Below are positions 7,984 to 16,614 of a stretch of DNA of 64,000 nt, piece after piece. The position numbers were made by a program, and so were the translations under genes. The notes beneath the pieces were generated by a model. That model made no database searches. It was not told where the DNA came from and saw only the letters and a list, made by a program, of their open reading frames with translations. The stretch lies in contig NZ_QFFF01000001.1 in NCBI RefSeq assembly GCF_003129465.1, positions 908,501-972,500 of the forward strand, in the 5' to 3' direction. Source of the DNA: Sphingosinicella humi. Its GTDB lineage: Bacteria; Pseudomonadota; Alphaproteobacteria; Sphingomonadales; Sphingomonadaceae. Position 1 is the first letter of the stretch. Each line of letters starts with the position of its first letter.

Positions 7984-9734
7984 ACCAACTCGCGCACCTT
8001 GTCGGACGCGATGGTGAGGGCGATCTTGCTCGCGTTGGGGGTGCCCTTCACCAGAGATTCGGCAAGATGAAGCGCCTGCTTCGCCTCGATCTTCGGCGGC
8101 ATCGGCGGCTCGTGAGGATCGACCACCGCCTCGATCAGGCAGGGTCCGGGCGCCGCGAGGGCGTCGCGAAGCTGGTCGGCGCAGCGGGCGGGATCGTCGA
8201 TCCGGAGCGATCGGAGTCCACATCCTTCGGCCACCTTGACGAAGTCGATCGGCTCCAGCTCGCAGACATATTCGGGGTTCCCGAGGAAGACCATCTGCTC
8301 CCATTTGATCATGCCGAGGCTGTCGTTCTTGATGACGATGACCTTCACGTCGAGGCCGTATTTGCGGAGCGTCACGAGGTCGCCCATCAGCATCGACACC
8401 GAGCCGTCGCCGATCACCGCCACCACCTGCCGCTCGGGATAGGCAATGGCGGCCGCGATCGCATAGCCGATCCCGCAAGCCATGGTGGCGAGCGTACCCG
8501 AGCAGCTGAACATCATGCTGCCGCGCATGTCGATGTGGCGCGCGACCCAGGTGGTGATGGTGCCGCTGTCGGTGACGATGATGGCGTCGTCGTCGAGAAG
8601 CTTGTTGAGCTCGTGCGTCACGACCTGCGGCTTCATCGGCATGTCTGTCCGCGTGCCCCGCTCCTCCATCAGGTCCCGCCAGGCGCCGACGCCTTTGCGC
8701 GCCTCCTGAAGGAAGGCGCGATTTTCGCTCCGGCGGACGAGAGGGATGAGCTCGCGCAGCACGGTGCGGCTGTCGCCGACCAGCCCCGCCTCGACCGGAT
8801 AGCGAAGGCCGATGCGCTTGGGATCGATCTCGATCTGAACCGCCCGCGCTGCGCCGGGCTGGGGATAATATTCGATATAGGGGAAGCTCGAGCCGACGAT
8901 AAGCAGGGTGTCGCAGCTCTCCAGGGCCTCCTGCGACGGCCGGGTGCCGAGCAGGCCGACGCCTCCGGTGGAATAGTCGCTGCGATCGGGCACCGCGCCC
9001 TTGCCGAGCAGCGCCTTGCCGATCGGCGCGCCGAGCTTCTCCGCCATTTCCAGCAGTTCGTCGCCGGCGCCGAGGGCGCCCTGGCCGGCGAGGATGAAGG
9101 GCTTTTCGGCCTGGTTGAGAATGGCGGCGGCGCGCTCCAGCTGCGACCGGTCGGGCAGCTGGCCGCCCTTGGCCATCAGGTTCGAAAGATGGTCGGCGAT
9201 GTTGCGCTTCGACCTTTTCGCCTTGTCGACCGGCATCGACTGGATGTCGACCGGAATGGTGACATGGGTCGGCTGGCGATAGGCGAGCGCGGTGCGGATG
9301 GCGAGCTCGACGACATTCTCGACATGGGTCGGGCCCATGATCCGCGCGCTGTAGGCGCAGGAGTCCATGAACAGCTTGTCGAGCTCGACGTCCTGCTGGG
9401 TGTGGGTGTGGAGGAGGTCGTGGAACTGAAGCCCGGTGATCGCCAGCACCGGCTGACCGTCGAGCTTGGCGTCGTAGATGCCGTTCAGCAGGTGGATGCC
9501 GCCCGGCCCCGAGGTCGCGATGCAGACGCCGAGGCGCCCCGTCCACTTCGCATAGGCGCAGGCGGCGAAGGCGGCGATTTCCTCGTGCCGCGTCTGGATG
9601 AAGCGGATCTTGTCCTGCCGGATACGGAACGCCTCGATGATGCCGTTGATGCCGTCGCCCGGAAGTCCGAACACCACCTCCACGCCCCAATCGATTAGGC
9701 TTTCGACGAGAATGTCGCCCGCGGTGGTGGCCAT
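7980..9734 (-). CDS. Thiamine-pyrophosphate enzyme, pyruvate oxidase-like
   Basis: A 584-residue three-domain TPP enzyme. The N-terminal PYR domain has FGLPGDGINGI and the activating glutamate in RHEEIAAFAA (about residues 50-52); the central domain binds nucleotide or FAD (PFILAGQGALGAG); the C-terminal PP domain carries VIGDGSVSMLMGD...KNDS, the GDG-N cofactor motif. PoxB-type pyruvate:quinone oxidoreductase (pyruvate to acetate and CO2) fits best; acetolactate synthase-like or glyoxylate carboligase-like activity is possible. ATG at 9734 has GGAGA 8 nt upstream. It overlaps the downstream dehydrogenase by 4 nt, so hydroxyacid oxidation to pyruvate and pyruvate oxidation may be a single expressed unit. 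Confidence 0.82.
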   Translation of the reverse strand: MATTAGDILVESLIDWGVEVVFGLPGDGINGIIEAFRIRQDKIRFIQTRHEEIAAFAACAYAKWTGRLGVCIATSGPGGIHLLNGIYDAKLDGQPVLAITGLQFHDLLHTHTQQDVELDKLFMDSCAYSARIMGPTHVENVVELAIRTALAYRQPTHVTIPVDIQSMPVDKAKRSKRNIADHLSNLMAKGGQLPDRSQLERAAAILNQAEKPFILAGQGALGAGDELLEMAEKLGAPIGKALLGKGAVPDRSDYSTGGVGLLGTRPSQEALESCDTLLIVGSSFPYIEYYPQPGAARAVQIEIDPKRIGLRYPVEAGLVGDSRTVLRELIPLVRRSENRAFLQEARKGVGAWRDLMEERGTRTDMPMKPQVVTHELNKLLDDDAIIVTDSGTITTWVARHIDMRGSMMFSCSGTLATMACGIGYAIAAAIAYPERQVVAVIGDGSVSMLMGDLVTLRKYGLDVKVIVIKNDSLGMIKWEQMVFLGNPEYVCELEPIDFVKVAEGCGLRSLRIDDPARCADQLRDALAAPGPCLIEAVVDPHEPPMPPKIEAKQALHLAESLVKGTPNASKIALTIASDKVRELV

Positions 9735-9836
9735 GATGCTGTCTCCGCTCGTTTCGGTTAACCGTTTCCCATCTGAACCAATGCCGGGATCGAGGGTTCC
9801 TGATCGGGTGAGCGCCAGCATCCTTGCGAACTCGAA

Positions 9837-11090
9837 ATGACCATGACACCGGGCGGCGGTCCGGACTTTCCGGCCGAGCGAGCGACGGCCGTCGCCCAGC
9901 TCGGGACCAGCCCCCGCCGCACCCTCTATCGCGGCCGGAATCCGAAGCGCGCCGCGACGATCGAGGACCTTCGCGCGATGGCCCACCGCCGGCTGCCGCG
10001 CTTCGCCCTCGAATATCTGGAAGCCGGCGCGGGCGACGAGGCTGCGTTGGCGGGCAATCTCGCCGCCTTCTACCGCTGGCGTTTCCTGCCGCGAGCGCTG
10101 GTGGATGTCAGGCAACGCGATCTTGGCCGCACGCTGTTCGGCCGGCGCCTGCCGTTACCGCTGCTGGTCGCGCCCACCGGCCTCAACGGCGTCTTCCGCA
10201 AGGACGCGGACCGGTTGCTGGCATTGGGCGCGGCGCGAATGGGCGTTCCCTTCGCGCAGTCGACCATGTCCAACAATTCGATCGAGGACGTGGCGGCGAC
10301 CGCCGGACTCCATCACTGGTTCCAGCTCTACGTAATCGACCCGCCGGAGATTACCGACGATCTTATCACCCGCGCCGAATCGGCCGGCTGCGAGGCGCTG
10401 ATCGTCACCACCGACGCCCAGACCTTCGGCAAGCGCTCCTGGGACATCCGAGGGCGGGTGAAGCCGTCCATACTGACCTTGAGGGAGGTGATCGACGCCG
10501 GCCTTCATGTCCGCTGGTGGTCCACGACCTTGCTGCCCCGCGGGCTTCCCCGCTTCGCGAACCTCCAGCGCTGGTTCCCGAAGGATAAGCAAGGCCTGTT
10601 CGAAAGCGCCTTCTGGACCCGCGATCATATGGATGTGGGGTTGGATTGGGATCGCGCCGCCCGGATCCGCGACCGCTGGCCGCGCAAGCTGCTGATCAAG
10701 GGCCTGCTCACGGCGGAGGATGTCGCGCGCGCCCAGGCGGCCGGCGCGGACGGCGCCATCCTCTCCAACCATGGCGGGCGGCAGCTCGACTGGGTCGCCG
10801 CGCCGCTCGACATGCTCCCGGCTGCGCGGGCGGCGGTGGGCGCCGGCTTCCCCCTGCTCGTCGACGGCGGCGTCCGCAGCGGCGGTGACATCGTCAAGGC
10901 GATCGCGCTCGGCGCCGACGCCGTGCTGGTCGGCCGCGCGCCCCTTTATGGCGTCGCGTCGGCCGGCGAGGCGGGCGTCATCCGCGCCATTGAGATATTG
11001 CGCGACGAAGCCGATCTCACCCTCGCCCTGTTGGGCTGCGCACGGATTGATGCGCTCGATCGCCGGTTCCTCGTCGAGGAGCCAGGCTAA
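9837..11090 (+). CDS. lldD: FMN-dependent L-lactate/alpha-hydroxyacid dehydrogenase
   Basis: A 417-residue member of the FMN alpha-hydroxyacid dehydrogenase family. The TIM barrel starts at about residue 40 (TIEDLRAMAHRRLPRFALEYLEAGAGDE); the substrate/catalytic motif SNHGGRQLD places the active-site histidine at about residue 312, and the FMN phosphate motif is LLVDGGVRSGGDIVKAIALGADAVLVGR-like across residues 341-368. It probably oxidises L-lactate (or a related 2-hydroxyacid) to pyruvate, feeding the respiratory chain. The gene diverges from the TPP enzyme over about 100 bp, so control may be shared. Two close ATGs (9837, 9843) and no clear ribosome site leave the exact start open. Mandelate or glycolate activity cannot be ruled out. 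Confidence 0.85.
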   Translation: MTMTPGGGPDFPAERATAVAQLGTSPRRTLYRGRNPKRAATIEDLRAMAHRRLPRFALEYLEAGAGDEAALAGNLAAFYRWRFLPRALVDVRQRDLGRTLFGRRLPLPLLVAPTGLNGVFRKDADRLLALGAARMGVPFAQSTMSNNSIEDVAATAGLHHWFQLYVIDPPEITDDLITRAESAGCEALIVTTDAQTFGKRSWDIRGRVKPSILTLREVIDAGLHVRWWSTTLLPRGLPRFANLQRWFPKDKQGLFESAFWTRDHMDVGLDWDRAARIRDRWPRKLLIKGLLTAEDVARAQAAGADGAILSNHGGRQLDWVAAPLDMLPAARAAVGAGFPLLVDGGVRSGGDIVKAIALGADAVLVGRAPLYGVASAGEAGVIRAIEILRDEADLTLALLGCARIDALDRRFLVEEPG

Positions 11091-11323
11091 CAACGCCGAG
11101 CGGGGCCGTGTCCGCCGATCCTGGCACAGCAACTGCTGCAAGCTACTCGTCTATTGCGGTGCGCAACGGCCTCGGACGGCCAGCCGCCTTGACGCCCGTC
11201 AATCGCGATCCGAGCCAGCAGGCTCACACCGGCTGGCCAAGCTATTCTCGTTCAAGTGCAAGTATGCAGGTTTTGTTAACCAAATGCGGTTAGTCCCTAT
11301 TTAACGAAGAGGGACCGCACACC

Positions 11324-11734
11324 ATGAATCGCCTGACCCTGTTTTGCCTTGCCGCGAGCGCCCTACCCGCTGCCGCCCAAGCCGAAGGAGGGCGCGCGTC
11401 AGGTGGCGTCCCGATTTCGGTAACTGTCCCTGAGGTGTGCCAGATAGAAGCGTCCGCGATTTCGGTCGATGCCACGACCGGATTAGCGAGCGGCACGGTT
11501 TTCGAGATGTGCAACAGTGGCCGGGGATTCCGTGTGGTTGCCAGCTACCGCGCGCTTGAGGAGGGAGAGCAGGTCCGGATCTACTATGCGGGTGAGACGC
11601 GGCAGCTCGACCCTTCGGGCATCAGCGCAGTAGCCTATCGCGCCGGCCCCGTCGCCGACAGCGTGCCCGTCTCGGTCCAGTCCACAGGCCTGGTCCAGGA
11701 TCTCGCCATCAGCCTCGGACTGACCGTCATTTGA
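11324..11734 (+). CDS. Small secreted protein, possible pilin-like subunit
   Basis: A 136-residue protein with a clear signal peptide (MNRLTLFCLAASALPAAAQA). The mature part has two cysteines (VCQIEAS and FEMCNSG) about 30 residues apart and beta-rich sequence ending in a hydrophobic alternating strand (LAISLGLTVI), as in small fimbrial subunits and spore-coat-U-like proteins. It reads towards the pilus operon and its stop abuts the stop of the putative tip-protein gene (11734/11735). The 5' flank (TTTTGTTAACC ... CTATTTAACG) looks like a promoter. A role in the pilus, such as a minor subunit or terminator of the fibre, is inference from position and shape. Confidence 0.65.
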   Translation: MNRLTLFCLAASALPAAAQAEGGRASGGVPISVTVPEVCQIEASAISVDATTGLASGTVFEMCNSGRGFRVVASYRALEEGEQVRIYYAGETRQLDPSGISAVAYRAGPVADSVPVSVQSTGLVQDLAISLGLTVI

Positions 11735-12658
11735 TCACATCGCGGTGACCGTGACGGTCACTCGATCCGAATAGCGACCCGCCTGCGCGACCACCGGCGG
11801 GACGGCGATGCTGAGCGGTCGCAGGTCCCCGGCCTTGGGCGTGTGCTGGAAATAGGGAAACCCGTTGGCGCCCTCGAGATTGACCAGCGCCCCGTCGAAA
11901 TAGAGGTGGTACGGAATCTGCCCCCGGCCGTGCTCGTGCAGAAGGTTGCCGAGATTGACGGAACTGAACCTCACCGCATAAGGCGCGGTGCTGAAGATGC
12001 GGGCGCCGAAACGCTGCGAGCGAGTCTCCGTGGTGCTGGACAGGCTGCCAAGGTCCACCTGCGCCGGGCCACCGCCTTCTCCGCCGACGACGGCCCCCAC
12101 CAAGCGCAGGGAAACGGCGGGCGGGATGATGATCGTGATCGTCAGCGTAGAGCGATCAGCGACGTTTCCGGCGCCGTCTATCAACATCAGCTGAAGTTGC
12201 TCCACATATGTTCCCGCTCGCAGCCCCCATTCGGTGGGAACGCCGATCTGAAAGGGAACCGCTCGCCCCTGCGGTCCCGGGGGCGCATTGGCGACAACGA
12301 CGTCGCTGTCGGCAGTTCCGCCTGACGCAGGGTCGGGGAGAACTTCTATCCGGCCATTGCCCGGGGCGCGCAGCAAGTAAGGCGGGAAGTCGGGATCGGG
12401 CGATGCTATCAGCCTGGCGATGCGGATCCTTGCCTCGCACGGTTGCGTATTCATGGCCCCTACCATGCCGGCCGGCCCGGCCGCATTCTGGACCCGGATC
12501 TGGAAGTCCCGAGTAGACCGTCCGCCGGTCTCGATCTCAATGCCGTCGATCACCAGGGACAAGTCGCCATTGACGAATTCGGGCTGGCAAGCGGCCGCGT
12601 TGGCGGTGCCGGAAATAGCCAGGAGGGAGATCGAGGCAATCAGTGTCGAGTAGCGCAT
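11735..12658 (-). CDS. Putative pilus tip/adhesin protein of chaperone-usher locus
   Basis: A 307-residue exported protein: signal peptide MRYSTLIASISLLAISGTANA, then beta-rich sequence with two cysteines in the N-terminal third (AACQPEF; TQPCEAR) and a C-terminal portion resembling a pilin domain (SIAVPPVVAQAGRYSDRVTVTVTAM), which ends as chaperone-usher subunits do. It is the last gene of the leftward pilin-chaperone-usher order, 8 nt after the usher, the usual place for the tip adhesin. ATG at 12658 with AGGAAG upstream. Function is inferred from locus order; no specific binding domain was recognised. Confidence 0.7.
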   Translation of the reverse strand: MRYSTLIASISLLAISGTANAAACQPEFVNGDLSLVIDGIEIETGGRSTRDFQIRVQNAAGPAGMVGAMNTQPCEARIRIARLIASPDPDFPPYLLRAPGNGRIEVLPDPASGGTADSDVVVANAPPGPQGRAVPFQIGVPTEWGLRAGTYVEQLQLMLIDGAGNVADRSTLTITIIIPPAVSLRLVGAVVGGEGGGPAQVDLGSLSSTTETRSQRFGARIFSTAPYAVRFSSVNLGNLLHEHGRGQIPYHLYFDGALVNLEGANGFPYFQHTPKAGDLRPLSIAVPPVVAQAGRYSDRVTVTVTAM

Positions 12659-12666
12659 GATACTTC

Positions 12667-15189
12667 CTATTCGGCTTCATTCCGGAGACTTATCGTTTCC
12701 AGTCGGTAAAGGCCTTTGCTGTCCGCCGGGACCTTGATCGTGAACGCGCGTCCACTTTCGTTCAAACGAACAGTGTAGCTCCGCCCGGGCGCGAGCCCGA
12801 TGATTCCGAAGCGACCGGCCGAGTTGGTGAAGAAGGGCTCCGGTTTGAAACCCTCATCATCTTGCGAAGTGATGAGCCCCGTGGCGAGCGCGGCTGGGAC
12901 ACCGTCCACCTCCAGGAAGCCGACCGCGCTGACGAAGCGGTCGGTTCCGACCACCAGATCATATCCCCCGCGGAACGGCGGCTCGACGCGAACCACGCCG
13001 GACCCGATATCATACCCGGCTTCCAGCCTATCGATGTCGTACTGAACGTCCTGGGGATTGTATGAGGCCAGGCGATTGACGACGGCCGCCCCGAACGTTC
13101 CGCTCGCCGCCTCGTAACGGCCATCCCTGAGACTCCGTCCCGCGATAACGTTCGTGCGGTCGAGCGTCTCGTGCGGCCGCGCGAGAAGGAAGGAATCCTG
13201 GATCGGACGGCCGACGCCGAAGGCCCCGTCCGCGAAGGCAAACGAAGTGCCGATCTGCAGCCTGGCGGTCTGATCATCGGCGATACCGCCCAGACTGGTG
13301 CCGGAAGTTCCGAGGGAGGCGCGCGCCTCGAAGCGGTTCGCGACATAATCGAGCACGCCGTCCAGCGAGGTGCTCCCCGAAGAATTCTGCACGTTAACCG
13401 AATAGCCCAGGGAGCCGACATTGTTGTCGGTCCCGCGCGAGAGGGAAGCACGCGCCAGCTTGCGGCGGCTCTCGTAGGCCGCGTCGGCCCGGTGCTGCCC
13501 ACCGAACAGAACGGAGATGCCGGCGCGCACGCCGAAATTGGAGCCGAAGGTCGATCCCGTGCCATACTCAACGCCGATCGAGGCACGGATATTGTTGAAC
13601 ACGCGGTGATTGACGTCGACGAAGAAGTTGCTCTGGTCGGTGCCGCCCGCGCGGGCGAAATAATTCGCGCCGGCGATGATCGACGTCCGCAGCGACAACG
13701 CCTGGCTGTAAGTGGCGGTGAGCGAAAGCCGCTCGAGTCTGAATGTCGAAAGGTCGCCAGCTGTGCGGAAATTCTCGCTCTGATAGTCGAACGTGGCTGA
13801 GAATCGCTTGACGCGCGGGCCACTCCCCAATGTCAGTCGGTACCCGCCCCGCAAGGCAAAGCCGGTGCCGTCGCCCATGCTCGCCGCGCCCTGAAGATCG
13901 AAGCTTCCGGGGATCACCTGGGGAACGAACTGCGTTTCGAAGCCGATCACCTGGATATCCTCGGCGATTTGCACACCGCCTCCGACAATCAGGATGTTGC
14001 TCAGCGCCTTCCGATAGTTGCCGATGAAAGCGGGATCATCGGAATATCTGGGCTGGAGACCGAAATCGTCGGCGATTAGGCCGAGCGCAACGGTGTATTC
14101 TTCCTCGCCCGATCGTAGATCGATCGGGTCGAAGAAATAGTCGAAACGTGTCACCTGTTCGCGGCCCGCGGCGTCGCGCACCACCAGCTTGACGTCGTTC
14201 GACCCGATCTGGATTGGAAGATCGTCCAGGCTGTAGGTCCCGGGCTGCAGATCGAGCGTCTGGTAGGACGCGCCGTTGACGATGACTTCGACGGTGGACG
14301 GCGAGGTCAGGAAGATCTGGCGCCCACCAAGGTTCATCGCCGGCGCGAAGGGATCGAAGGTGCGCCGGCTCTTTTCGATTGCGAAACCGCCGATAAAGGG
14401 AGTCCGCAGCGCACCGATGTTGTCGAGCTGCAGATCGCCCGCGGTCCACCGCCGGTAGCTCTCGGGCTCGTCATAGACCGCTCGCACCGCGCGGCGGTAG
14501 AAGCGGTATCTCTCATCGACGCTGTTCGTGAAGCCCCCATCGAACTCCATCACAATGTCGCGGTGCCGAGCCGCCCCGAACAGAAAGATGTCCGGCGGCT
14601 CAATGCCGCTCTGCTCGCGATAAAGAAGGTTCACGCTGGTGTTGAGATAGGCACTGAAATTGGCGGGTTCGATGGACGGCAGCAGGCGTTCGCTGCTTTC
14701 GCTGCGTCCGCCCAGCGGCTCGACCGGACGAAATGACGGATCGATGGCGGTGACCGCCAGCTCCAGCCGCGCGAGGTCGAGGTCAACTTCGAAGCCCGCG
14801 GCCTTCAACTCCGCCGGTGTCACGAACGGATCTCCGGCGATTACTTCGTCCAGACGCTCGATGCCTGTTTCCGTCAGCAGCCGGCTCAGTTCCTTTCGAA
14901 GCGACTGGCTCTCGATTGCCGCCGATTCGTCGGCACGGACCTGCACAATGACATCGCCGAGAACCTGGCCTCCCCAGACGAGCGGGACCGACATTGTGAC
15001 GGATTGCCCGGACTGCTGCGCGGCCTCTGAGCCGAGGAGGGACGGGGCAGGCTGGGGCGCCGCGGCCGGGCCGGTGGCCTGAGACGGCTGGTTGGCGGCG
15101 CGCGCAGCCTCTGGCAGGCACAGGATTACGGCCAGGAGCGCAAGATTGCTGACCCCCGCTCTTAACCCGCTACGTGCCCCCCCTTTCAC
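12667..15189 (-). CDS. Fimbrial outer-membrane usher-like protein
   Basis: About 840 residues. The signal peptide lies at residues 1-35 (GVSNLALLAVILCLPEAARA). The mature N-terminus (VPLVWGGQVLGDVIVQV) precedes a long beta-barrel region with usher features such as NTSVNLLYR, YRRWTAGDLQ, GGFAIEKSRRTFDPF and LQPGTYSLDDLP, and a small carboxypeptidase-regulatory-like domain at the C-terminus (FFTNSAGRFGIIGLAPGRSYTV). Ushers form the outer-membrane pore that assembles pilin-chaperone complexes. I chose GTG at 15189, 2 nt after the chaperone stop, because it yields the signal peptide; earlier in-frame codons read through the chaperone gene. The divergent N-terminus places it outside the classical FimD group. 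Confidence in the usher role is good. Confidence 0.8.
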   Translation of the reverse strand: MKGGARSGLRAGVSNLALLAVILCLPEAARAANQPSQATGPAAAPQPAPSLLGSEAAQQSGQSVTMSVPLVWGGQVLGDVIVQVRADESAAIESQSLRKELSRLLTETGIERLDEVIAGDPFVTPAELKAAGFEVDLDLARLELAVTAIDPSFRPVEPLGGRSESSERLLPSIEPANFSAYLNTSVNLLYREQSGIEPPDIFLFGAARHRDIVMEFDGGFTNSVDERYRFYRRAVRAVYDEPESYRRWTAGDLQLDNIGALRTPFIGGFAIEKSRRTFDPFAPAMNLGGRQIFLTSPSTVEVIVNGASYQTLDLQPGTYSLDDLPIQIGSNDVKLVVRDAAGREQVTRFDYFFDPIDLRSGEEEYTVALGLIADDFGLQPRYSDDPAFIGNYRKALSNILIVGGGVQIAEDIQVIGFETQFVPQVIPGSFDLQGAASMGDGTGFALRGGYRLTLGSGPRVKRFSATFDYQSENFRTAGDLSTFRLERLSLTATYSQALSLRTSIIAGANYFARAGGTDQSNFFVDVNHRVFNNIRASIGVEYGTGSTFGSNFGVRAGISVLFGGQHRADAAYESRRKLARASLSRGTDNNVGSLGYSVNVQNSSGSTSLDGVLDYVANRFEARASLGTSGTSLGGIADDQTARLQIGTSFAFADGAFGVGRPIQDSFLLARPHETLDRTNVIAGRSLRDGRYEAASGTFGAAVVNRLASYNPQDVQYDIDRLEAGYDIGSGVVRVEPPFRGGYDLVVGTDRFVSAVGFLEVDGVPAALATGLITSQDDEGFKPEPFFTNSAGRFGIIGLAPGRSYTVRLNESGRAFTIKVPADSKGLYRLETISLRNEAE

Positions 15190-15191
15190 GA

Positions 15192-15926
15192 TCAGGGCAC
15201 CATGTTCGCCTGGATGCTGCCGTCGACGAGTGGCTTTTCGGTCGGGAAGAAGAAGATCCGCGCCCGGCCCGGCGCCACGACGCCGACGCCGATCAGCTTC
15301 GCCACTTCCTCCGGCGGGAGACGAACGTCCAGGATGCTGCCGTCTTCGGCCGTGCCGCTCACCCTCCAAGGCTCGGTTCCGGCCGTGAAATAGCGGGTGC
15401 CGCGATTGACCATGCGCACCTCTACGCCGGGCACATCCCGGCGGACGACCGGACGAACCGACTCAACGACCGGCTGCGGTGTCGTCCCGTCGGGAATGAC
15501 GTTGACCAGAACGTTGAAGTTCACGACGACCTGGACCTGCGACTGCCCGGGCGCGATCTCGACCGGGATCTGGCGGATCTGCATGTAATAGATTTCGGAA
15601 GCCGTCAGCTCGGCTTCGCCGATATATTGGACGCGGAACACCTGCTGCGACTGAGCCGGCACTACGCGTTGCGGCGGGAACACTAGAAATTGTTCGTCCG
15701 CCGGGGTCAGCTCCAGCTCGCCGGCCTCGGAAATGAGGCCGCGGAACATCTGGACTTCCACCGGGAACTCGGTTTGCCCGGGATTGCTGAGCTCGATGCG
15801 GGCGACAGAGCCGCGCCCCATCGGCTTGATCTCGACGATCATCGGCGACACGCGCGCCGCTTGGGCCGCGACCGGCGTCAGGGCGAGCGCGATGGCTCCC
15901 CAGACAAACAGCAACATCCTGAACAT
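15192..15926 (-). CDS. Periplasmic pilus assembly chaperone (PapD-like)
   Basis: A 244-residue exported protein with signal peptide MFRMLLFVWGAIALALTPVAAQA. It has the two-domain immunoglobulin-like pattern of pilus chaperones: VSPMIVEIKPMGRGSVARIELSN for the first strand, FPPQRVVPAQSQQVFRVQ for the conserved central motif, and a second domain from about residue 140 (VVESVRPVVRRD). Chaperones of this family fold pilins by donor-strand complementation in the periplasm. It sits between the pilin and the usher genes on the same strand, with only 2 nt to the usher start, so coupled translation is likely. Its upstream spacer holds a UUCG hairpin that may reduce read-through from the pilin gene. 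Confidence 0.85.
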   Translation of the reverse strand: MFRMLLFVWGAIALALTPVAAQAARVSPMIVEIKPMGRGSVARIELSNPGQTEFPVEVQMFRGLISEAGELELTPADEQFLVFPPQRVVPAQSQQVFRVQYIGEAELTASEIYYMQIRQIPVEIAPGQSQVQVVVNFNVLVNVIPDGTTPQPVVESVRPVVRRDVPGVEVRMVNRGTRYFTAGTEPWRVSGTAEDGSILDVRLPPEEVAKLIGVGVVAPGRARIFFFPTEKPLVDGSIQANMVP

Positions 15927-16010
15927 TGTCGCCCCCCGGCTCTCGCCGTTACGCTGACTCCCTGAGCCCCACGTTTTGGGCGTCAGGTCTCAATTCGCAG
16001 TTAATGAGAA

Positions 16011-16034
16011 AGGGGGAAACCGAAGTTCCCCCCT
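16011..16034 (-). terminator. UUCG hairpin between pilin and chaperone genes
   Basis: On the minus strand a 10-bp stem (AGGGGGGAAC paired with GTTTCCCCCT, one G-T pair) closes a UUCG tetraloop in the C(UUCG)G context, the most stable RNA tetraloop class. It is followed by TTTCTCATT. It sits just after the pilin stop, where partial terminators or mRNA-stabilising hairpins usually set a high pilin to assembly-gene ratio. Confidence 0.7.
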
Positions 16035-16059
16035 CCCTTTTTCCTGACGAAGGACCGGT

Positions 16060-16614
16060 TTAGACCGGACCGGCGCTGAGGACGGTCACATCGGTATAAG
16101 CACCGGCGACCGGCCGCTTCGCGGTATCGTCACGATCGATCCGAACCTCGAGCAGCGCATTGTTATGGAAGGCACCGGCCGCGTTCACCGAGTCGCCCGC
16201 TTCAAGCCTGGTCCGGAAGTCCAGGACCGGGAAGCTGTTGTCGGTCGCGTCGAGCTTGACCCGATAATGGATGACGTTCGTGAAGTCGTCCGGATCGTTC
16301 TCGGCGAGCGTGGCGCCGGCCGCATTGAGCAGACCGCCATTCTGGGACGAGGCGCCGACCTTCGCGGCATAGTTGCAGCTCACATAGATGTTCTGCGACT
16401 GGGCCTGAGAGCCGTTCTTGAGGAGAAGGGCATTGGCGCCGGCGCCCTCGTTGATGTTGACGGTCGGGAAATTGACCGCGGCCGGTGCCGCGATGCTGCA
16501 CTCCTGGTTAACGGTGCCGCTCACGTTCAGGGCCTGCGAGTCGGTCGGGCCCGCAAACGCCGGAGTGGCAATAAGAGCGGTCGACGCGACGGCGGCGATG
16601 AGAATCTTCTTCAT
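16060..16614 (-). CDS. Major pilin-like subunit of chaperone-usher pilus
   Basis: A 184-residue exported protein: signal peptide MKKILIAAVASTALIATPAFA, then a mature domain beginning with LNVSGTVNQECSIAAPAAVNF and a second cysteine at VSCNYAAKVG, the two-cysteine pattern of spore-coat-U/fimbrial subunits. The C-terminus alternates hydrophobic residues (AYTDVTVLSAGPV), as expected for a pilin strand. First gene of the leftward pilus operon, so likely the most highly expressed. ATG at 16614 with GAAGGAATATC upstream. The long AT-rich spacer before it separates it from the divergent LuxR-type regulator, a plausible controller. Confidence 0.8.
   Translation of the reverse strand: MKKILIAAVASTALIATPAFAGPTDSQALNVSGTVNQECSIAAPAAVNFPTVNINEGAGANALLLKNGSQAQSQNIYVSCNYAAKVGASSQNGGLLNAAGATLAENDPDDFTNVIHYRVKLDATDNSFPVLDFRTRLEAGDSVNAAGAFHNNALLEVRIDRDDTAKRPVAGAYTDVTVLSAGPV

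Noticed and set aside
5038..9849. A single leftward frame of about 1600 codons running through both the dehydrogenase and the TPP enzyme
   Set aside because: Its N-terminal 620 residues are arginine-rich nonsense read in a wrong frame of the TPP-enzyme gene. The real dehydrogenase begins at the GTG at 7983.
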